From assembly GCA_016934515.1 (NCBI GenBank), contig JAFGSR010000227.1, positions 1 through 51,475 of the forward strand: a DNA stretch of 51,475 nt, given 5' to 3'. The translations under genes and the position numbers were made by a program. This DNA comes from Sedimentisphaerales bacterium (GTDB taxonomy: Bacteria > Planctomycetota > Phycisphaerae > Sedimentisphaerales > SM23-30). The notes below the pieces were generated by a model. That model ran no database searches and was not told the DNA's origin. It saw only the letters and a list, made by a program, of their open reading frames with translations. Shown in pieces: positions 24,813 to 34,500 of this stretch (position 1 is the first letter of the stretch; every line of letters starts with the position of its first letter).

Positions 24813-26300
24813 ATGATGAGAACAGTTAGTTTCAAATCAATGATATCGGCGTTTTCGGTAATTTTTATAATTACAATGGTTGCAGGGTGTTCCGAGGCGG
24901 CGGTTAATCCAAAAGAAGCCGGGGAAGTGACCGAAGATGGATATTATCTGGTGGAGGATTTTTCCTCGAACGAAACAAAACCTCCTGAAACCAGCTGGGA
25001 GTTTATCAGTGACCAGGTGATGGGCGGCGTTTCAACCGGTAAAATCGAGTTTGGTAAATGGGACAATCGTACTTGTCTGCACATGACTGGGGAGGTATCA
25101 CTGGAAAATAACGGTGGATTTATTCAGGCCCGAAAAGATCTCCGAACCAAGGGCGTTTATTTTAACGCTAAAGAGTTTGCCGGAATAAGCCTGCGGGTCA
25201 AAGGCGCCGGGCAAACTTACGCGGTTCATCTGCGGACCCAAAACAGTTGGCTACCCTGGCAGTTCTATCAAGCCGATTTTCAGACCGATGGTTCCTGGCA
25301 GCAAATTACGATTCCATTTGAAAAGTTTGTGGCTAATTCTTTGAAAAAGCCACTTGATACCGCTAAAATAAAGAGCATCGCCATCGTAGCCATTAAGAAA
25401 AAGTTTAAGGCGGATATTTTGGTTGACAGGATTTTATTTTATACCAAGCAAGCCATGTACAATAAACTGACTAAAGAAGAAGAGCAGGTAATTGTTCATA
25501 AAGGTACGGAAAGGCCTTTTACCGGCGAGTATAACGACCATAATGCAAAGGGAGTTTACACCTGCAAACGCTGTGGTGCCAAACTGTTTGAGTCGTCATC
25601 CAAGTTCAAATCTGAATGCGGATGGCCCAGTTTCGACGATCAGATTGAAGGGGCGGTAGAGCAAAAGCCCGATGCTGACGGAGTTCGCACGGAAATACTT
25701 TGTGCCAATTGTGGCGGTCACCTGGGGCACATCTTTTTGGGGGAAAGATTAACCCCCCAAAACGCTCGCTACTGTGTGAACTCGATTTCCATGAATTTTA
25801 CTTCAGCAGACAAGCTGAAAAACCAGAGAGCGATTTTTGCATCCGGATGCTTTTGGGGAACGGAGTATTACCTCCAGCGGGTCCCGGGCGTCATTTCAAC
25901 TACCGTTGGCTACATCGGCGGGCATGTTGACAGCCCCACTTATAAGCAGGTTTGCACCGGCAAAACCGGACACGCCGAAGCTGTGGAAGTGATTTTTGAT
26001 CCTGCCAAGACGGATTACGAAAAAATTGCCAAACTGTTTTTCGAAACCCATGATTTCACTCAGCTCAACCGTCAGGGACCGGACATTGGCGAACAGTATC
26101 GTTCCGAGATTTTTTACATGGACGAGGACCAGAAAAAAATCGCTTTAAGATTGATTGACACTCTCAAACAAAAGGGTTTCAACGTTAAAACCGCAATCAG
26201 CCCCGCCGGCAAATTTTGGCCCGCGGAAGATTACCATCAGGACTATTACAACAACAATGGCAAGTTACCTTATTGCCATGTCCGCAAAGAAATTTTTTAG
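24813..26300 (+). CDS. msrBA: Lipoprotein fusion: CIA30 domain + MsrB + MsrA
   Basis: Methionine sulfoxide reductase of 495 residues in an unusual three-part form. Residues 1-26 are a lipoprotein signal with VAGC (Cys26). About 48-212 resemble the CIA30/NDUFAF1-like domain (WEFISDQVMGGVS, ISLRVKGAGQTY, IPFEKFV). MsrB occupies about 213-330 with zinc Cys pairs CKRC (251, 254) and CANC (297, 300) and catalytic Cys321 in RYCVNS. MsrA occupies about 338-495 with GCFWG (Cys346) and GKTGHAE. Expected to repair oxidised methionine in exported proteins from the membrane surface. AGGAGG lies seven bases before ATG 24813; a TATAAT is at 24781-24786. Convergent with the sulfatase-like gene. Confidence 0.92.
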   Translation: MMRTVSFKSMISAFSVIFIITMVAGCSEAAVNPKEAGEVTEDGYYLVEDFSSNETKPPETSWEFISDQVMGGVSTGKIEFGKWDNRTCLHMTGEVSLENNGGFIQARKDLRTKGVYFNAKEFAGISLRVKGAGQTYAVHLRTQNSWLPWQFYQADFQTDGSWQQITIPFEKFVANSLKKPLDTAKIKSIAIVAIKKKFKADILVDRILFYTKQAMYNKLTKEEEQVIVHKGTERPFTGEYNDHNAKGVYTCKRCGAKLFESSSKFKSECGWPSFDDQIEGAVEQKPDADGVRTEILCANCGGHLGHIFLGERLTPQNARYCVNSISMNFTSADKLKNQRAIFASGCFWGTEYYLQRVPGVISTTVGYIGGHVDSPTYKQVCTGKTGHAEAVEVIFDPAKTDYEKIAKLFFETHDFTQLNRQGPDIGEQYRSEIFYMDEDQKKIALRLIDTLKQKGFNVKTAISPAGKFWPAEDYHQDYYNNNGKLPYCHVRKEIF

Positions 26301-26331
26301 CTGATGCAGAGGAATCTCCCCAGCGGTCATT

Positions 26332-28590
26332 TTATTGTGTCTTAGAGGGCTGTTTAGACTGGTAGTTCTGCAGATGCATTTTGATTTTTTCGCTAAATTG
26401 ATGGTTTCCTGCAGTTTCGGCCATTTGAAGGGCTTTTTCCCAATGGGCGATTGCCTGATCCTGCTGGTCCAATCTTGAATAAGCCAGCCCCAGGTTGTAA
26501 TAGATTCCATAATGATTTGGTGCCCACTTCAAAGCTTCTTTCCAATAATTGACAGCCTGATCGATTTTCCCCGCCGCCGCCAACTGCTGGGCCATCAGAT
26601 CGCGCAGAGTTACGTGATTCTGGTCCTGAGCAGGTAACAACTGCAGTGCCTGGTTCCAATAGGCAAACGCCTGGTCTAGTTTTTTCTGCTGGGCGAGGAC
26701 CTTGCCCAGATTAATGCAAGTTTGCACATCGTTGGGACGAATTATCAAGGCTTCTTTGTAGTGCAGCACGGCCTCGTCCCGTCGATCCTGCATCACCAGC
26801 GCCACCGCCAAATTAGCATGAGCGTCGGCGTCTCCGGGATGGAGTCGAAGAACTTCGCGGTAATGCTTTTCCGCCGGTGCGTATTTGCCTAGTTGGTTCA
26901 AGACCAGCGCCAAATTACCATGAGTCATGTAATCGTCAGGTTTGGCCTGGACTGCTTTTTCGAAATAAGTTACTGCCTCTGTCAGTCGGTTAACACGCAT
27001 CAAGGCCAGTCCCATCCGATAGTTAGTCTTGAAATTGTCCGGTTCCGATTGCAGGAATTTACCAAAGTCAGCAATTGCTTTATTAAACTGCTCTCCTTCA
27101 GAAGCTGCGTAACCCCTCAGATAGTAACTTTCATTCCTTTCGGGGTATTGCTTGAGCATTTCCGTGCAGATTTTAATGGCCTGATCAAAATGTTTGGTAT
27201 CCATGGCAATTTGGTATTTATGGGATAACCGGTGAAAATTTATATATTCTTTGGGATCGGGTTTTTGGGAGTCCAAATCAAAGCCTTCAACTGTGTGGCC
27301 GGAAACATAACCCAACGATTCCAGTCGGGCACGACTCTGAGCATCCAAAGTAATTGTGTTATCCGTTTGCTCCATTGGTGCTAATTCATCCAGTTTCTGC
27401 AGGAGAATACTTTGCATAAATCGGGCGCGTTTGTTCTCCTGGTCAGCCAGGTTAATGGTTTCATCAGCATCTTTTTCCAGATTGTAGATTTCCTCTTTCG
27501 AGGCGTAAATGTATTTCCAGGGTTCACCCACCAGGGCAAGCAAGGGGTTGCAGCCGTATTTGGTCGGATACAGCGATTCGCAAATTAAATAACGCGACTC
27601 TGAGGGCGATTTATCTGTTTCTTGATATTGGCGTAAATCTTCACCCGGCAGTTGCTGCGAAACCGGGATACCAGCGTAGCCGAGAACTGTCGGTACAATG
27701 TCAATTAATCCCACCAGCCGGTTGATATTTTGCCCCTTTTTGGAGTTGGGTGGTTTAACAATCAATGGAACTCTGGTGGTGCTTTGGTACACAAAATAGC
27801 TATGGAAATTTTCGCCGTGTTCCCCCAACCCTTCACCATGGTCGCCCACAATTATCACCAAGGCTGAATCATAGATTCCCAGTTGCTTCAATTTATCTAT
27901 AACGCCGCCGATGCAGTGGTCCGTGTATGCAATTTCGCCGGCGTAAAGATGGTCTTTGAATTTCGTCGCATAGGGTTCCGGAGGTCGATAGTCGGCATGG
28001 GGGTCGTAATAGTGTAAGAAGAAAAAAAACTCTTCCTGTTGATTGGCATCTAACCACTGATTGGCTAGCCGGGTAACTTCCTCGCCGCGTCGTTCGCTGA
28101 TCTCTAGATAAGTATGCTGTTGTTCAAATTGGTCGTTGTAACTTTCAAAACCCTGATCCAGTCCGAACTTATGGTCCAGCACAAAACTGCTGACAATGGC
28201 AGCGGTCTTGTACCCCTTTTTCCCCAAAATTTCCGCCAGGGTAATATTGGAACTGCCCAGTTGGTAATCCATATTGTCATGCACGCCGTGCTGATTGGGG
28301 ATGGTGCCGGTCATCATTGAACTGTGTGCCGGCAGCGTCAAGGGGACCGGAGTAATCGCGTTGTTGAAAAGTATTGCCTTTTGGGCTAACGCGTCAATGT
28401 GCGGGGTGGTTTCCTGAGAATAGCCGTAGCAGCTCAAGTGGTCGGCACGACAGGTGTCAATGCTGATCAGAATTATCTGTCGAGGTTTTTCGCTGGACGG
28501 GTACTTTTGGCAACTATTGATCATGAAGCTTGTTGCAAGCAGCAAAAACACATTAAAAAACCAGATTGTATTCATTTTTCGGGATGACAT
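26332..28590 (-). CDS. Sulfatase-like hydrolase fused to TPR repeats, lipoprotein
   Basis: 752 residues. After a hydrophobic signal and a Cys at 27 (MINSCQ), an alkaline-phosphatase-superfamily domain (about 37-330) has SIDTCRADH with metal Asp45, TLPAHSSMMTG (85-95) where sulfatases have C/S-x-P-x-R, HYYDPHADYRPP, and DHGEGLGEHGE. Thr85 sits where the formylglycine Cys would be and His89 replaces Arg, so it cannot use formylglycine; threonine-nucleophile phosphatase or transferase chemistry is possible. Residues from about 450 to 735 are at least six TPR units (NYRMGLALMRVNRLTEAVTY, HANLAVALVMQDRRDEAV). Similar TPR sulfatase-like proteins exist in other phyla; substrates are unknown to me. 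No obvious Shine-Dalgarno site. Confidence 0.85.
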   Translation of the reverse strand: MSSRKMNTIWFFNVFLLLATSFMINSCQKYPSSEKPRQIILISIDTCRADHLSCYGYSQETTPHIDALAQKAILFNNAITPVPLTLPAHSSMMTGTIPNQHGVHDNMDYQLGSSNITLAEILGKKGYKTAAIVSSFVLDHKFGLDQGFESYNDQFEQQHTYLEISERRGEEVTRLANQWLDANQQEEFFFFLHYYDPHADYRPPEPYATKFKDHLYAGEIAYTDHCIGGVIDKLKQLGIYDSALVIIVGDHGEGLGEHGENFHSYFVYQSTTRVPLIVKPPNSKKGQNINRLVGLIDIVPTVLGYAGIPVSQQLPGEDLRQYQETDKSPSESRYLICESLYPTKYGCNPLLALVGEPWKYIYASKEEIYNLEKDADETINLADQENKRARFMQSILLQKLDELAPMEQTDNTITLDAQSRARLESLGYVSGHTVEGFDLDSQKPDPKEYINFHRLSHKYQIAMDTKHFDQAIKICTEMLKQYPERNESYYLRGYAASEGEQFNKAIADFGKFLQSEPDNFKTNYRMGLALMRVNRLTEAVTYFEKAVQAKPDDYMTHGNLALVLNQLGKYAPAEKHYREVLRLHPGDADAHANLAVALVMQDRRDEAVLHYKEALIIRPNDVQTCINLGKVLAQQKKLDQAFAYWNQALQLLPAQDQNHVTLRDLMAQQLAAAGKIDQAVNYWKEALKWAPNHYGIYYNLGLAYSRLDQQDQAIAHWEKALQMAETAGNHQFSEKIKMHLQNYQSKQPSKTQ

Positions 28591-29001
28591 TATTATTTTG
28601 ATAATTGAATTTCCGTAATTTGCAAATCAACAAAAAACCGGTGACATACTTATAGTAGCGAAGCAACAATGATCCGACAATACAAATTGGCCTATTATGC
28701 CCAAGCGGATCTACAGTTCAGGTTATGAACGGGTATAAATTGGCTGATTTCATGTTGTTTTTTTTCAAGTGTAGCTGTTGATTATCAATAATCAAAATAT
28801 TCCGTAAAGTGTTATGTGGCAAATGTTTATGTGGCTGCAATGGCGATATTTTGGGATAAGGTGTTTCCTGAACGCATCAATCTACTTACTGCAATGATAG
28901 AATGCAAAACGGTAATAGCACAATTCAAAGGATAACTAAATCAAGGCCTGCAAAAAGGTTGTGAATACCGGTGTAATATACTCCCATTAGTTTAGGGGCT
29001 A
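28591..29001. other. Gene-free AT-rich region upstream of the sigma-54 site
   Basis: No domain-bearing ORF. A 39-codon frame at 28816-28935 (VANVYVAAMAIF...) has no ribosome site or homologue I recognise. The stretch may hold enhancer sites for the sigma-54 promoter that follows and the promoter of the sulfatase-like gene; no clear inverted repeat identifies an activator site. Confidence 0.45.
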
Positions 29002-29017
29002 TGGCACGTTTTTTGCG
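29002..29017 (+). promoter_or_regulatory. Sigma-54 (RpoN) promoter
   Basis: TGGCACGTTTTTTGCG matches the consensus TGGCACG-N4-TTGCW in all but the last base, with GG and GC separated by exactly ten bases. It faces + and predicts a transcript starting near 29028. There is no gene on that strand until the paralog at 39.9 kb; a terminator follows at 29216. Confidence 0.7.
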
Positions 29018-29027
29018 TTTATTCGTA

Positions 29028-29259
29028 CCATATCTATAAATCTAAAGATTTGATTGCGGCTAATCTGTTATTCGTTTTTCAGGTAACCTGAATTAGAGTG
29101 AATCGTAATTTTTTGTTTTTAAGCTGTTTTTAGGGTTTTTGTCTCTATATATCTTGTCTCTGAGCCAGGAGTGGAAGGAAGAGAAGGAGGGGTTTAGGCT
29201 CGACAAGATTTTTACAAGCAGCGGGCCACCGGAGGGGCGGTCCGCTGCTTATATTTTAT
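29028..29259 (+). ncRNA. Candidate sigma-54-dependent small RNA, GGA-rich
   Basis: Inferred transcript of about 230 bases from the sigma-54 promoter to a hairpin terminator. It contains no ATG on the + strand. Seen: a CAGGTAACCTG palindrome near 29080, then GAGCC (29162-29166) and GGCTC (29197-29201) pairing around a purine loop with four GGA motifs (AGGAGTGGAAGGAAGAGAAGG), and a fifth GGA in the terminator loop. Repeated GGA in loops is the hallmark of RNAs that titrate CsrA/RsmA; the same string could alternatively mimic Shine-Dalgarno sites. No CsrA gene is in view, and the function is a guess. Confidence 0.4.
29216..29259 (+). terminator. Hairpin terminator of the candidate small RNA
   Basis: AAGCAGCGG (29216-29224) pairs perfectly with CCGCTGCTT (29242-29250), with a G/C-rich loop containing GGAGGGG, followed by ATATTTTAT. 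The T-rich side is on the + strand, fitting transcription from the sigma-54 promoter. Confidence 0.65.
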
Positions 29260-29446
29260 AAACCATTGAATACAAAGTGTTTGGGGAAATATCCGTTTTT
29301 ATCTTGGAGCTTTACTTAGTTCATTTGCTGGGATACTACATATATTCTGGAAAAGACGTGAAAATCCCCCCGCATCTAAATCTAATCCGGTTCTAATCCG
29401 GGATTTTCCGGTTCCTATAATTACTTGTTGTAAATAACCGCTAAAG

Positions 29447-29474
29447 ATTTCACTTAGAAGCTATATAGTGAAAT
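29447..29474 (-). terminator. Weak hairpin just after the zinc-ribbon gene
   Basis: ATTTCACT and AGTGAAAT flank a 12-base loop directly after the TAA of the minus-strand gene, followed on that strand by CTTTAG. It is AT-rich, so its strength as a terminator is doubtful. Confidence 0.4.
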
Positions 29475-29969
29475 TTATTGCTTACCTCTGCATTTCGGAC
29501 ACGTCATGGAAACTTTATCCAGGAGCGTTTCTATAATAAAAATCTCGTTACATTTTCTGCAATTCAACGCCCTGTAACTCGCATACTTTCCGCACGCCTC
29601 GCATTTTGCCGGAAGATCCTCGGTCATATCCCCCCAGGCAGCAATAATCCTTCGTTCAATTTCTGCATCAGTCACAGTCGCCGGATCAACCGGCATCTCA
29701 GATTCTGCCGGAGCTTGCGCAAAATCATTCATAATATCATTAACCAGGTCCGGATCAGCAATCTTTAACTCATCAAACTGCTTCCGGGCGAATATGGCAA
29801 AATCATCTAAAGTGAAACTTTTTACATCGCCACATGCCTGACACTTCAAATATACATCTAAACCTACCATGTCGGCACTTGAAGGAGTACTAAACATCAT
29901 GAAACCAGCACTAACTATTACCAGGACACAACTAGCGACCAATAATCCCTTTGCTAATTCACTGCTCAT
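29475..29969 (-). CDS. Membrane-anchored zinc-ribbon protein, function unknown
   Basis: 164 residues. One N-terminal membrane segment (about 8-26, GLLVASCVLVIVSAGFMMF). Four CxxC pairs: 43/46 (CQAC), 123/126 (CEAC), 137/140 (CRKC), 157/160 (CPKC), consistent with two zinc ribbons. The middle (50-115) is helical and acidic. AAGGA lies about 13 bases before the ATG. It is 104 bases downstream of the pseudopilin on the same strand and is probably co-transcribed. I know no family for it; an accessory or substrate-recognition role with the secretion system is only suggested by position. Confidence 0.72.
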   Translation of the reverse strand: MSSELAKGLLVASCVLVIVSAGFMMFSTPSSADMVGLDVYLKCQACGDVKSFTLDDFAIFARKQFDELKIADPDLVNDIMNDFAQAPAESEMPVDPATVTDAEIERRIIAAWGDMTEDLPAKCEACGKYASYRALNCRKCNEIFIIETLLDKVSMTCPKCRGKQ

Positions 29970-30073
29970 ATTACTTGTTACATCCTTAACTAAAATTGTA
30001 AGTAAAATAACCTAAGATTTCTATAGGACAACCTAATAACATACACTTGATCAGCTTTCCGACACCTAATCGC

Positions 30074-31000
30074 CTATTTATATTGAGTCTTAAAGTACAC
30101 GAACCATCTTTCATCAATGTCTTTGCCATAATCGTCAAGGCCTTCGGTAACTAAGTTTGAAACGTGGCTGTCCATCCAGAGCGCATTACAGAAACGGTTT
30201 GAATGGCGAAAAACCTGCCAGAAACCGTAATCAATTGGACCATATCTGGGCCTTGATACTGTTCGCCACTGATTCAGGTTCCATTCAACACCATCCGTAG
30301 CCGACAAACTACCGACGAAGTGTCTGGGCGGGGCAGGTATATCACCTGGTATGCTTTGAAACGATCCCTCACAGGTTTGTTCCATACTGTCAAAGGCATA
30401 TACCAACTCCTCCGGCAGTCTGTCGGCGGAGGACACTTTAAGGCCGTTATTCAATCTAACGTTGCCGTACGATGAATAATAAAAATATTGTTGGAATGCC
30501 TCCGTACCTAACCCTATACTCCCCGGTATCCCCCAATCATCACACAACCCCCCATCGGGGCAATGGTAAAGATCTTTCCGGTCCGAATAATCCCTGAAGG
30601 CCACACCCCAATAAGCCGTTCCCGCTGGGCCGTAAGGATTATAACCACTAACTGTAAGTTCAGGATAATACGTATTAATATGTTTGGGCTGATACTCATA
30701 ATAAGGTTTTGAGTCACCAAAGTAATCAATCGTCCATTGGTTGTCCCACACTCCATAACTGTTGAAACCTCTAACCATTTGGGTGTCGCCTGGACGAGCC
30801 ATAGGAAGGCGGTTTTCATTCTCCACCAGGTACATAGCTATCGAGGAACCCAATCCTTTGAGGTTAGCCATACAGGTCACTCTTTTGGCCTGTTCCCGAG
30901 CAGCCCGCAAGCCTGGCATCAATATCGACATCAGGATTGCGATAATAGCGATTACCACCAATAACTCAATTAAAGTAAACCCTTTGATAGGCCTTTTCAT
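30074..31000 (-). CDS. Prepilin-type secreted protein (type II pseudopilin family)
   Basis: 308 residues beginning [23 protein letters not shown]: a short basic leader, Gly-Phe prepilin peptidase site, conserved Glu at +5, and hydrophobic helix. The body is beta-rich and ends with [15 protein letters not shown], close to the H-x9-DG end seen in planctomycete DUF1559-type pseudopilins but with one extra spacer residue and S for G. AAAGGAG lies ten bases before the ATG. Probably assembled or exported by a pseudopilus machine like the one encoded at 1.6-10.3 kb. Such genes are numerous in these genomes, so it need not be the major subunit. Confidence 0.88.
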   Translation of the reverse strand: MKRPIKGFTLIELLVVIAIIAILMSILMPGLRAAREQAKRVTCMANLKGLGSSIAMYLVENENRLPMARPGDTQMVRGFNSYGVWDNQWTIDYFGDSKPYYEYQPKHINTYYPELTVSGYNPYGPAGTAYWGVAFRDYSDRKDLYHCPDGGLCDDWGIPGSIGLGTEAFQQYFYYSSYGNVRLNNGLKVSSADRLPEELVYAFDSMEQTCEGSFQSIPGDIPAPPRHFVGSLSATDGVEWNLNQWRTVSRPRYGPIDYGFWQVFRHSNRFCNALWMDSHVSNLVTEGLDDYGKDIDERWFVYFKTQYK

Positions 31001-31203
31001 AGATTTTTAACTCCTTTACTAATGAAAACGCTTTTTTGTCCTATAAACAATATAAACCGACATTCCCTATTTAATTTAAAACAATCAGGATGTCTCTCTC
31101 TCTGTGCGACATCGAGTTTTACCAAATTCACATTACAATATCAAGAAAAAACCACCCTCAAAGCCATTTTTTGTAAGAGAACACGGTATCATATTATCAA
31201 TGT

Positions 31204-31232
31204 ATTATACTCAAGCCAAATGTAAATGTCCA
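31204..31232 (-). promoter_or_regulatory. Sigma-70-type promoter of the pseudopilin gene
   Basis: On the minus strand TGGACA and TATAAT are separated by exactly 17 bases (-35 at 31232-31227, -10 at 31209-31204). It is about 200 bases upstream of the pseudopilin ATG, predicting a long 5' leader. Confidence 0.6.
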
Positions 31233-31468
31233 GTAGTCAAAATCGCAAATTATTGCTTACAATGGTTATACATCTAAGTTTTTGTACAGATATCGCCTGC
31301 TCGTAACTCCATAAATCAAAGTATTTTCAACAATTTATATTTTTGGTAGTACCATAAGTGCACAGACTCCAAACGCTGGGGGTGTGCAATAGCCTTCTGA
31401 AATAATTGGCACAACAACCTCTGCTATAGGAAAATAATAAATTTATCCTCCATGAAAAACAGCATATA

Positions 31469-31506
31469 AACCAGAGACTGTGAAATTGTTTTCACAGTCT
31501 CCGGTT
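31469..31506 (-). terminator. Hairpin after giant secreted paralog 1
   Basis: AACCAGAGACTGTGAAA and TTTCACAGTCTCCGGTT form a near-perfect 17-base stem with one mismatch, just after the TAG of the minus-strand gene. No T-tract follows, so it may act as a 3'-end stabiliser rather than a classic intrinsic terminator. Confidence 0.55.
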
Positions 31507-31533
31507 ATACGCGTTTGGCGTTTTTTCCGGCTG

Positions 31534-34500
31534 CTAATCGGATAGATCGACACAGCCGCTCTGATACGGCATTGTGCATCCCAGCCATTCGGAAATAAGG
31601 CTTGCCATGTCAACCAGATCAACATAGCAGTCCTCGTTGAAGTCCATGGGGTCGAATCCCCAATGGCCGCACTCGTCTTCCAGGATGGTAACCAACTCAT
31701 CATCACCAGTGACCTGATCATAATCACCTGCACTGGCAGCAGTATGAGTGATTCTGCTAATACGATCTGCGGTTAGAACCGTATCACCTATAACGGTTAC
31801 GGTTATGGTTTGCGGGGTGCTGTAGTTGCCTGTGGTAAAGGTCAGGACGACAGGAACACCGAAGCCATTACCCAGATTGACTTCCATACCGTTTTCTTCG
31901 GGCGCACCATTGGGATCAACGGTGACAAGTACATCGACCTTGGGATTGAGGTCTAATACGACGGTATAGGTGTCAGAATCAGCTTCAATGATGGCCAGAG
32001 AAGGTGGATCAATGGTCATTGTCGGCGTGTCATTTTCAACGTATTCGACGTCAATCGAGGCAGTTACACCCAGATAATCTGCATCGCCGCTAGCTTCCAT
32101 TGAAATAGTTATAGTCGGCTCATCATTGTAAGTGGTGTCATCCACGGTGGAGATGGTAACGGTTTGCTCGGTGTCCCAATTAGCACTGGTGAAGGTCAGG
32201 GTGACATTAACGCCGAGTCCGGCACCCAGGCTTACTTCATTGGGATCCGGGTCGAGTTCCACAAACACATCTGCACTGGGTTGAGTATTAAGTGCCACGG
32301 TGAAGGTGTTAGGATCGCCGCCTTCGGCCACGACTAACGGTTCTGCCGCGGGGGTAACTCTTAAGCCTGGCCCATACGGGGCGGGCTGGTTGTTATAAGC
32401 CAAACGAGCTATCTCAAGCGGGCTAAGCACGCGAGTCCAGATTGCGACATCGTCAATAAGAGCATCAACAAACTGGCTGGGATTGGTATCCCATTCCTGA
32501 CCTATTGACCACAAGTCATCCGCATTCATGACGAATGTAGAGTTATACGTGTGTTCAGCAACTCCATCAACGTACAGCGTTGTGAGCGCACCGCTTCGAG
32601 TAAAGACCAGGTGATGCCATTGCCCGTCACTTATCGGCGTTTGGGTAAGGTGGTTCGAGGTGTCATATGCTTTATACAATCCGTATTGCTCACCAATCAA
32701 GACGACATTACCCTTAGCTGCAGTATTACAAGAAACGAAGTATTTGTCCGCTATTTCTACTGTTTTGACCCACTTACTGACCGTTATGTGAGTCTCGCAA
32801 CCAGCGGTGTATGGGGCCACTTCATCTACTTCAATCCAGTCGTTCACGCCATCCAAATCTATGGCTTGGCCGAACCTGCCTGTATCGTATGTGCCGGCAC
32901 CACCCATTGCGGTGCCGTCGTTATTGTGTCCGGAGTAATCCTTGAGGTCTCCATCAAAGGGAACATAAAGGACTATATCTTTATACAACGCGGGAGAAGG
33001 TGCTTCGTCGTCTTCTATGAACACCTTTACGTCACCCAACGGGTATCCGGCGTATTGACTGGTGCTGACTGTAGAAGCAAGCATAGTATAACCCCACCCT
33101 TCGACATCAGCATCATCATCGGCCGTGACAGTGACGGTTTGTGGTGTTTCCCAGTTACCCGTTGTAAACGTCAGGGTAAGTGTTGCTCCGGCAGTTCCAC
33201 CGTTGAGTTTGACCTCGGCATTGTTCGGGTCAATCTCCACCAGCACCGAAGCATTAGGCTCGACGCCGGTAATTGCCACGACGTAGCTGTCGGTTGCGCC
33301 ACCTTCTTCCACCAATGTCCAGTTGTTTGATTCGGTAATGGTCATGGCGGGCACATCATCATCTGTAACTGTTGCAGTAAAATCCTTTACCAAATAACCA
33401 TCAAAGTCGGGGTCGGTACTTACAGCTGAGTGTTCGACTACGAGGGTGTAGGTGTCTTCATCATAGACACCCGGACGGTTCCAGATGCCGTCGTCTTTAA
33501 TAGTAACCGCAACCGTTTGAGGAGTTTCCCAGTTAGTCGAGCTGAACACCAGGCTGATGGATTCACCCCAACCAGCGGCATTGAGCTTGATGTGGTTGGG
33601 TTCACCGATGCCGTAGATAGAAGACGGCGTTGCGATAATCACCACATTCGGGTCCGGCTGCTCCTCGCACGTTACGGTGTAACTGCCTGTGGTTGGACCG
33701 GCTTCGGCCAAATCAAGTTGGAGGGTATCAAGCGTTATGATTTTTTCCGATACGATGGAATACACATAAATCTGATCCTGCCCATCAGAAGCACATACAG
33801 CCAAATACTTACCGTCGGGTGAAATGGCAAATCCATTCGTAACGACATTGTAGCCGTCATCATCGGTAATTGTAACCTCTGCGGTTATCTCCGCCAGATA
33901 ATAGCCTCCGCCCAAGGATGCTGCATTTGCTGCATCGATACGGTAATATATATGATCCTGTGTGCCAGGTGTCCTGATCGGTATCCATACCGAACCATCA
34001 ACCGGATTACACTCGATAGAATTATCAATCTCCCGCTGCATGGTGGGATCGTTCAGGTAAACACGTTCCATCGTTCCGTTGCTCTTCATGCGTTCGATGT
34101 AGGGCAGGGTATCGCTTCCCACAACACCCGTTAGAAGAAGGGTACCGGAGCCGTAACGTGCCACATAATAATAACCATCGAACTTGTTGGAAGCGCCATA
34201 CCCATTTTGTCCAGCAGAAGAACTCCATATAGTGTCGAAGATCTGGGATGCCAGAGTGCTGTTTTTATCAACGATGGTAACTGCTTCGGGGCCACCCTGG
34301 CCGAGATCATTATCAAAAACAACCAGATCAAGACCCGGCTCAAAATTGTCGCCACCGACGTTAAAACGCCACGACGGTACCACATCCACACAGAAAGGAT
34401 CATCGTCAGTACCTGGGCCATAGAGTCCCAGCGTCTGGGTTACGGTCGGGGTGCCCAGGGGATCGGTAATCTTCCATAGCTGGGTCGTATAGTCATAGAC

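Larger units (their letters stand above)
31007..31533. other. Intergenic region between pseudopilin and giant paralog 1
   Basis: Holds the pseudopilin promoter (31204-31232) with a ~200-base leader and the hairpin after the giant secreted gene (31469-31506). The 67-residue + ORF at 31022-31225 overlaps that promoter in the antisense direction and has no recognisable features, so it is left out. Confidence 0.5.

Noticed and set aside
28816-28935. 39-codon + strand ORF starting at GTG
   Set aside because: No ribosome site, no recognisable family, and within the gene-free stretch; likely chance.
31407-31424. TTGGCAC followed by TCTGC, sigma-54-like
   Set aside because: GG and GC are 13 bases apart instead of 10, so the spacing is wrong for RpoN.
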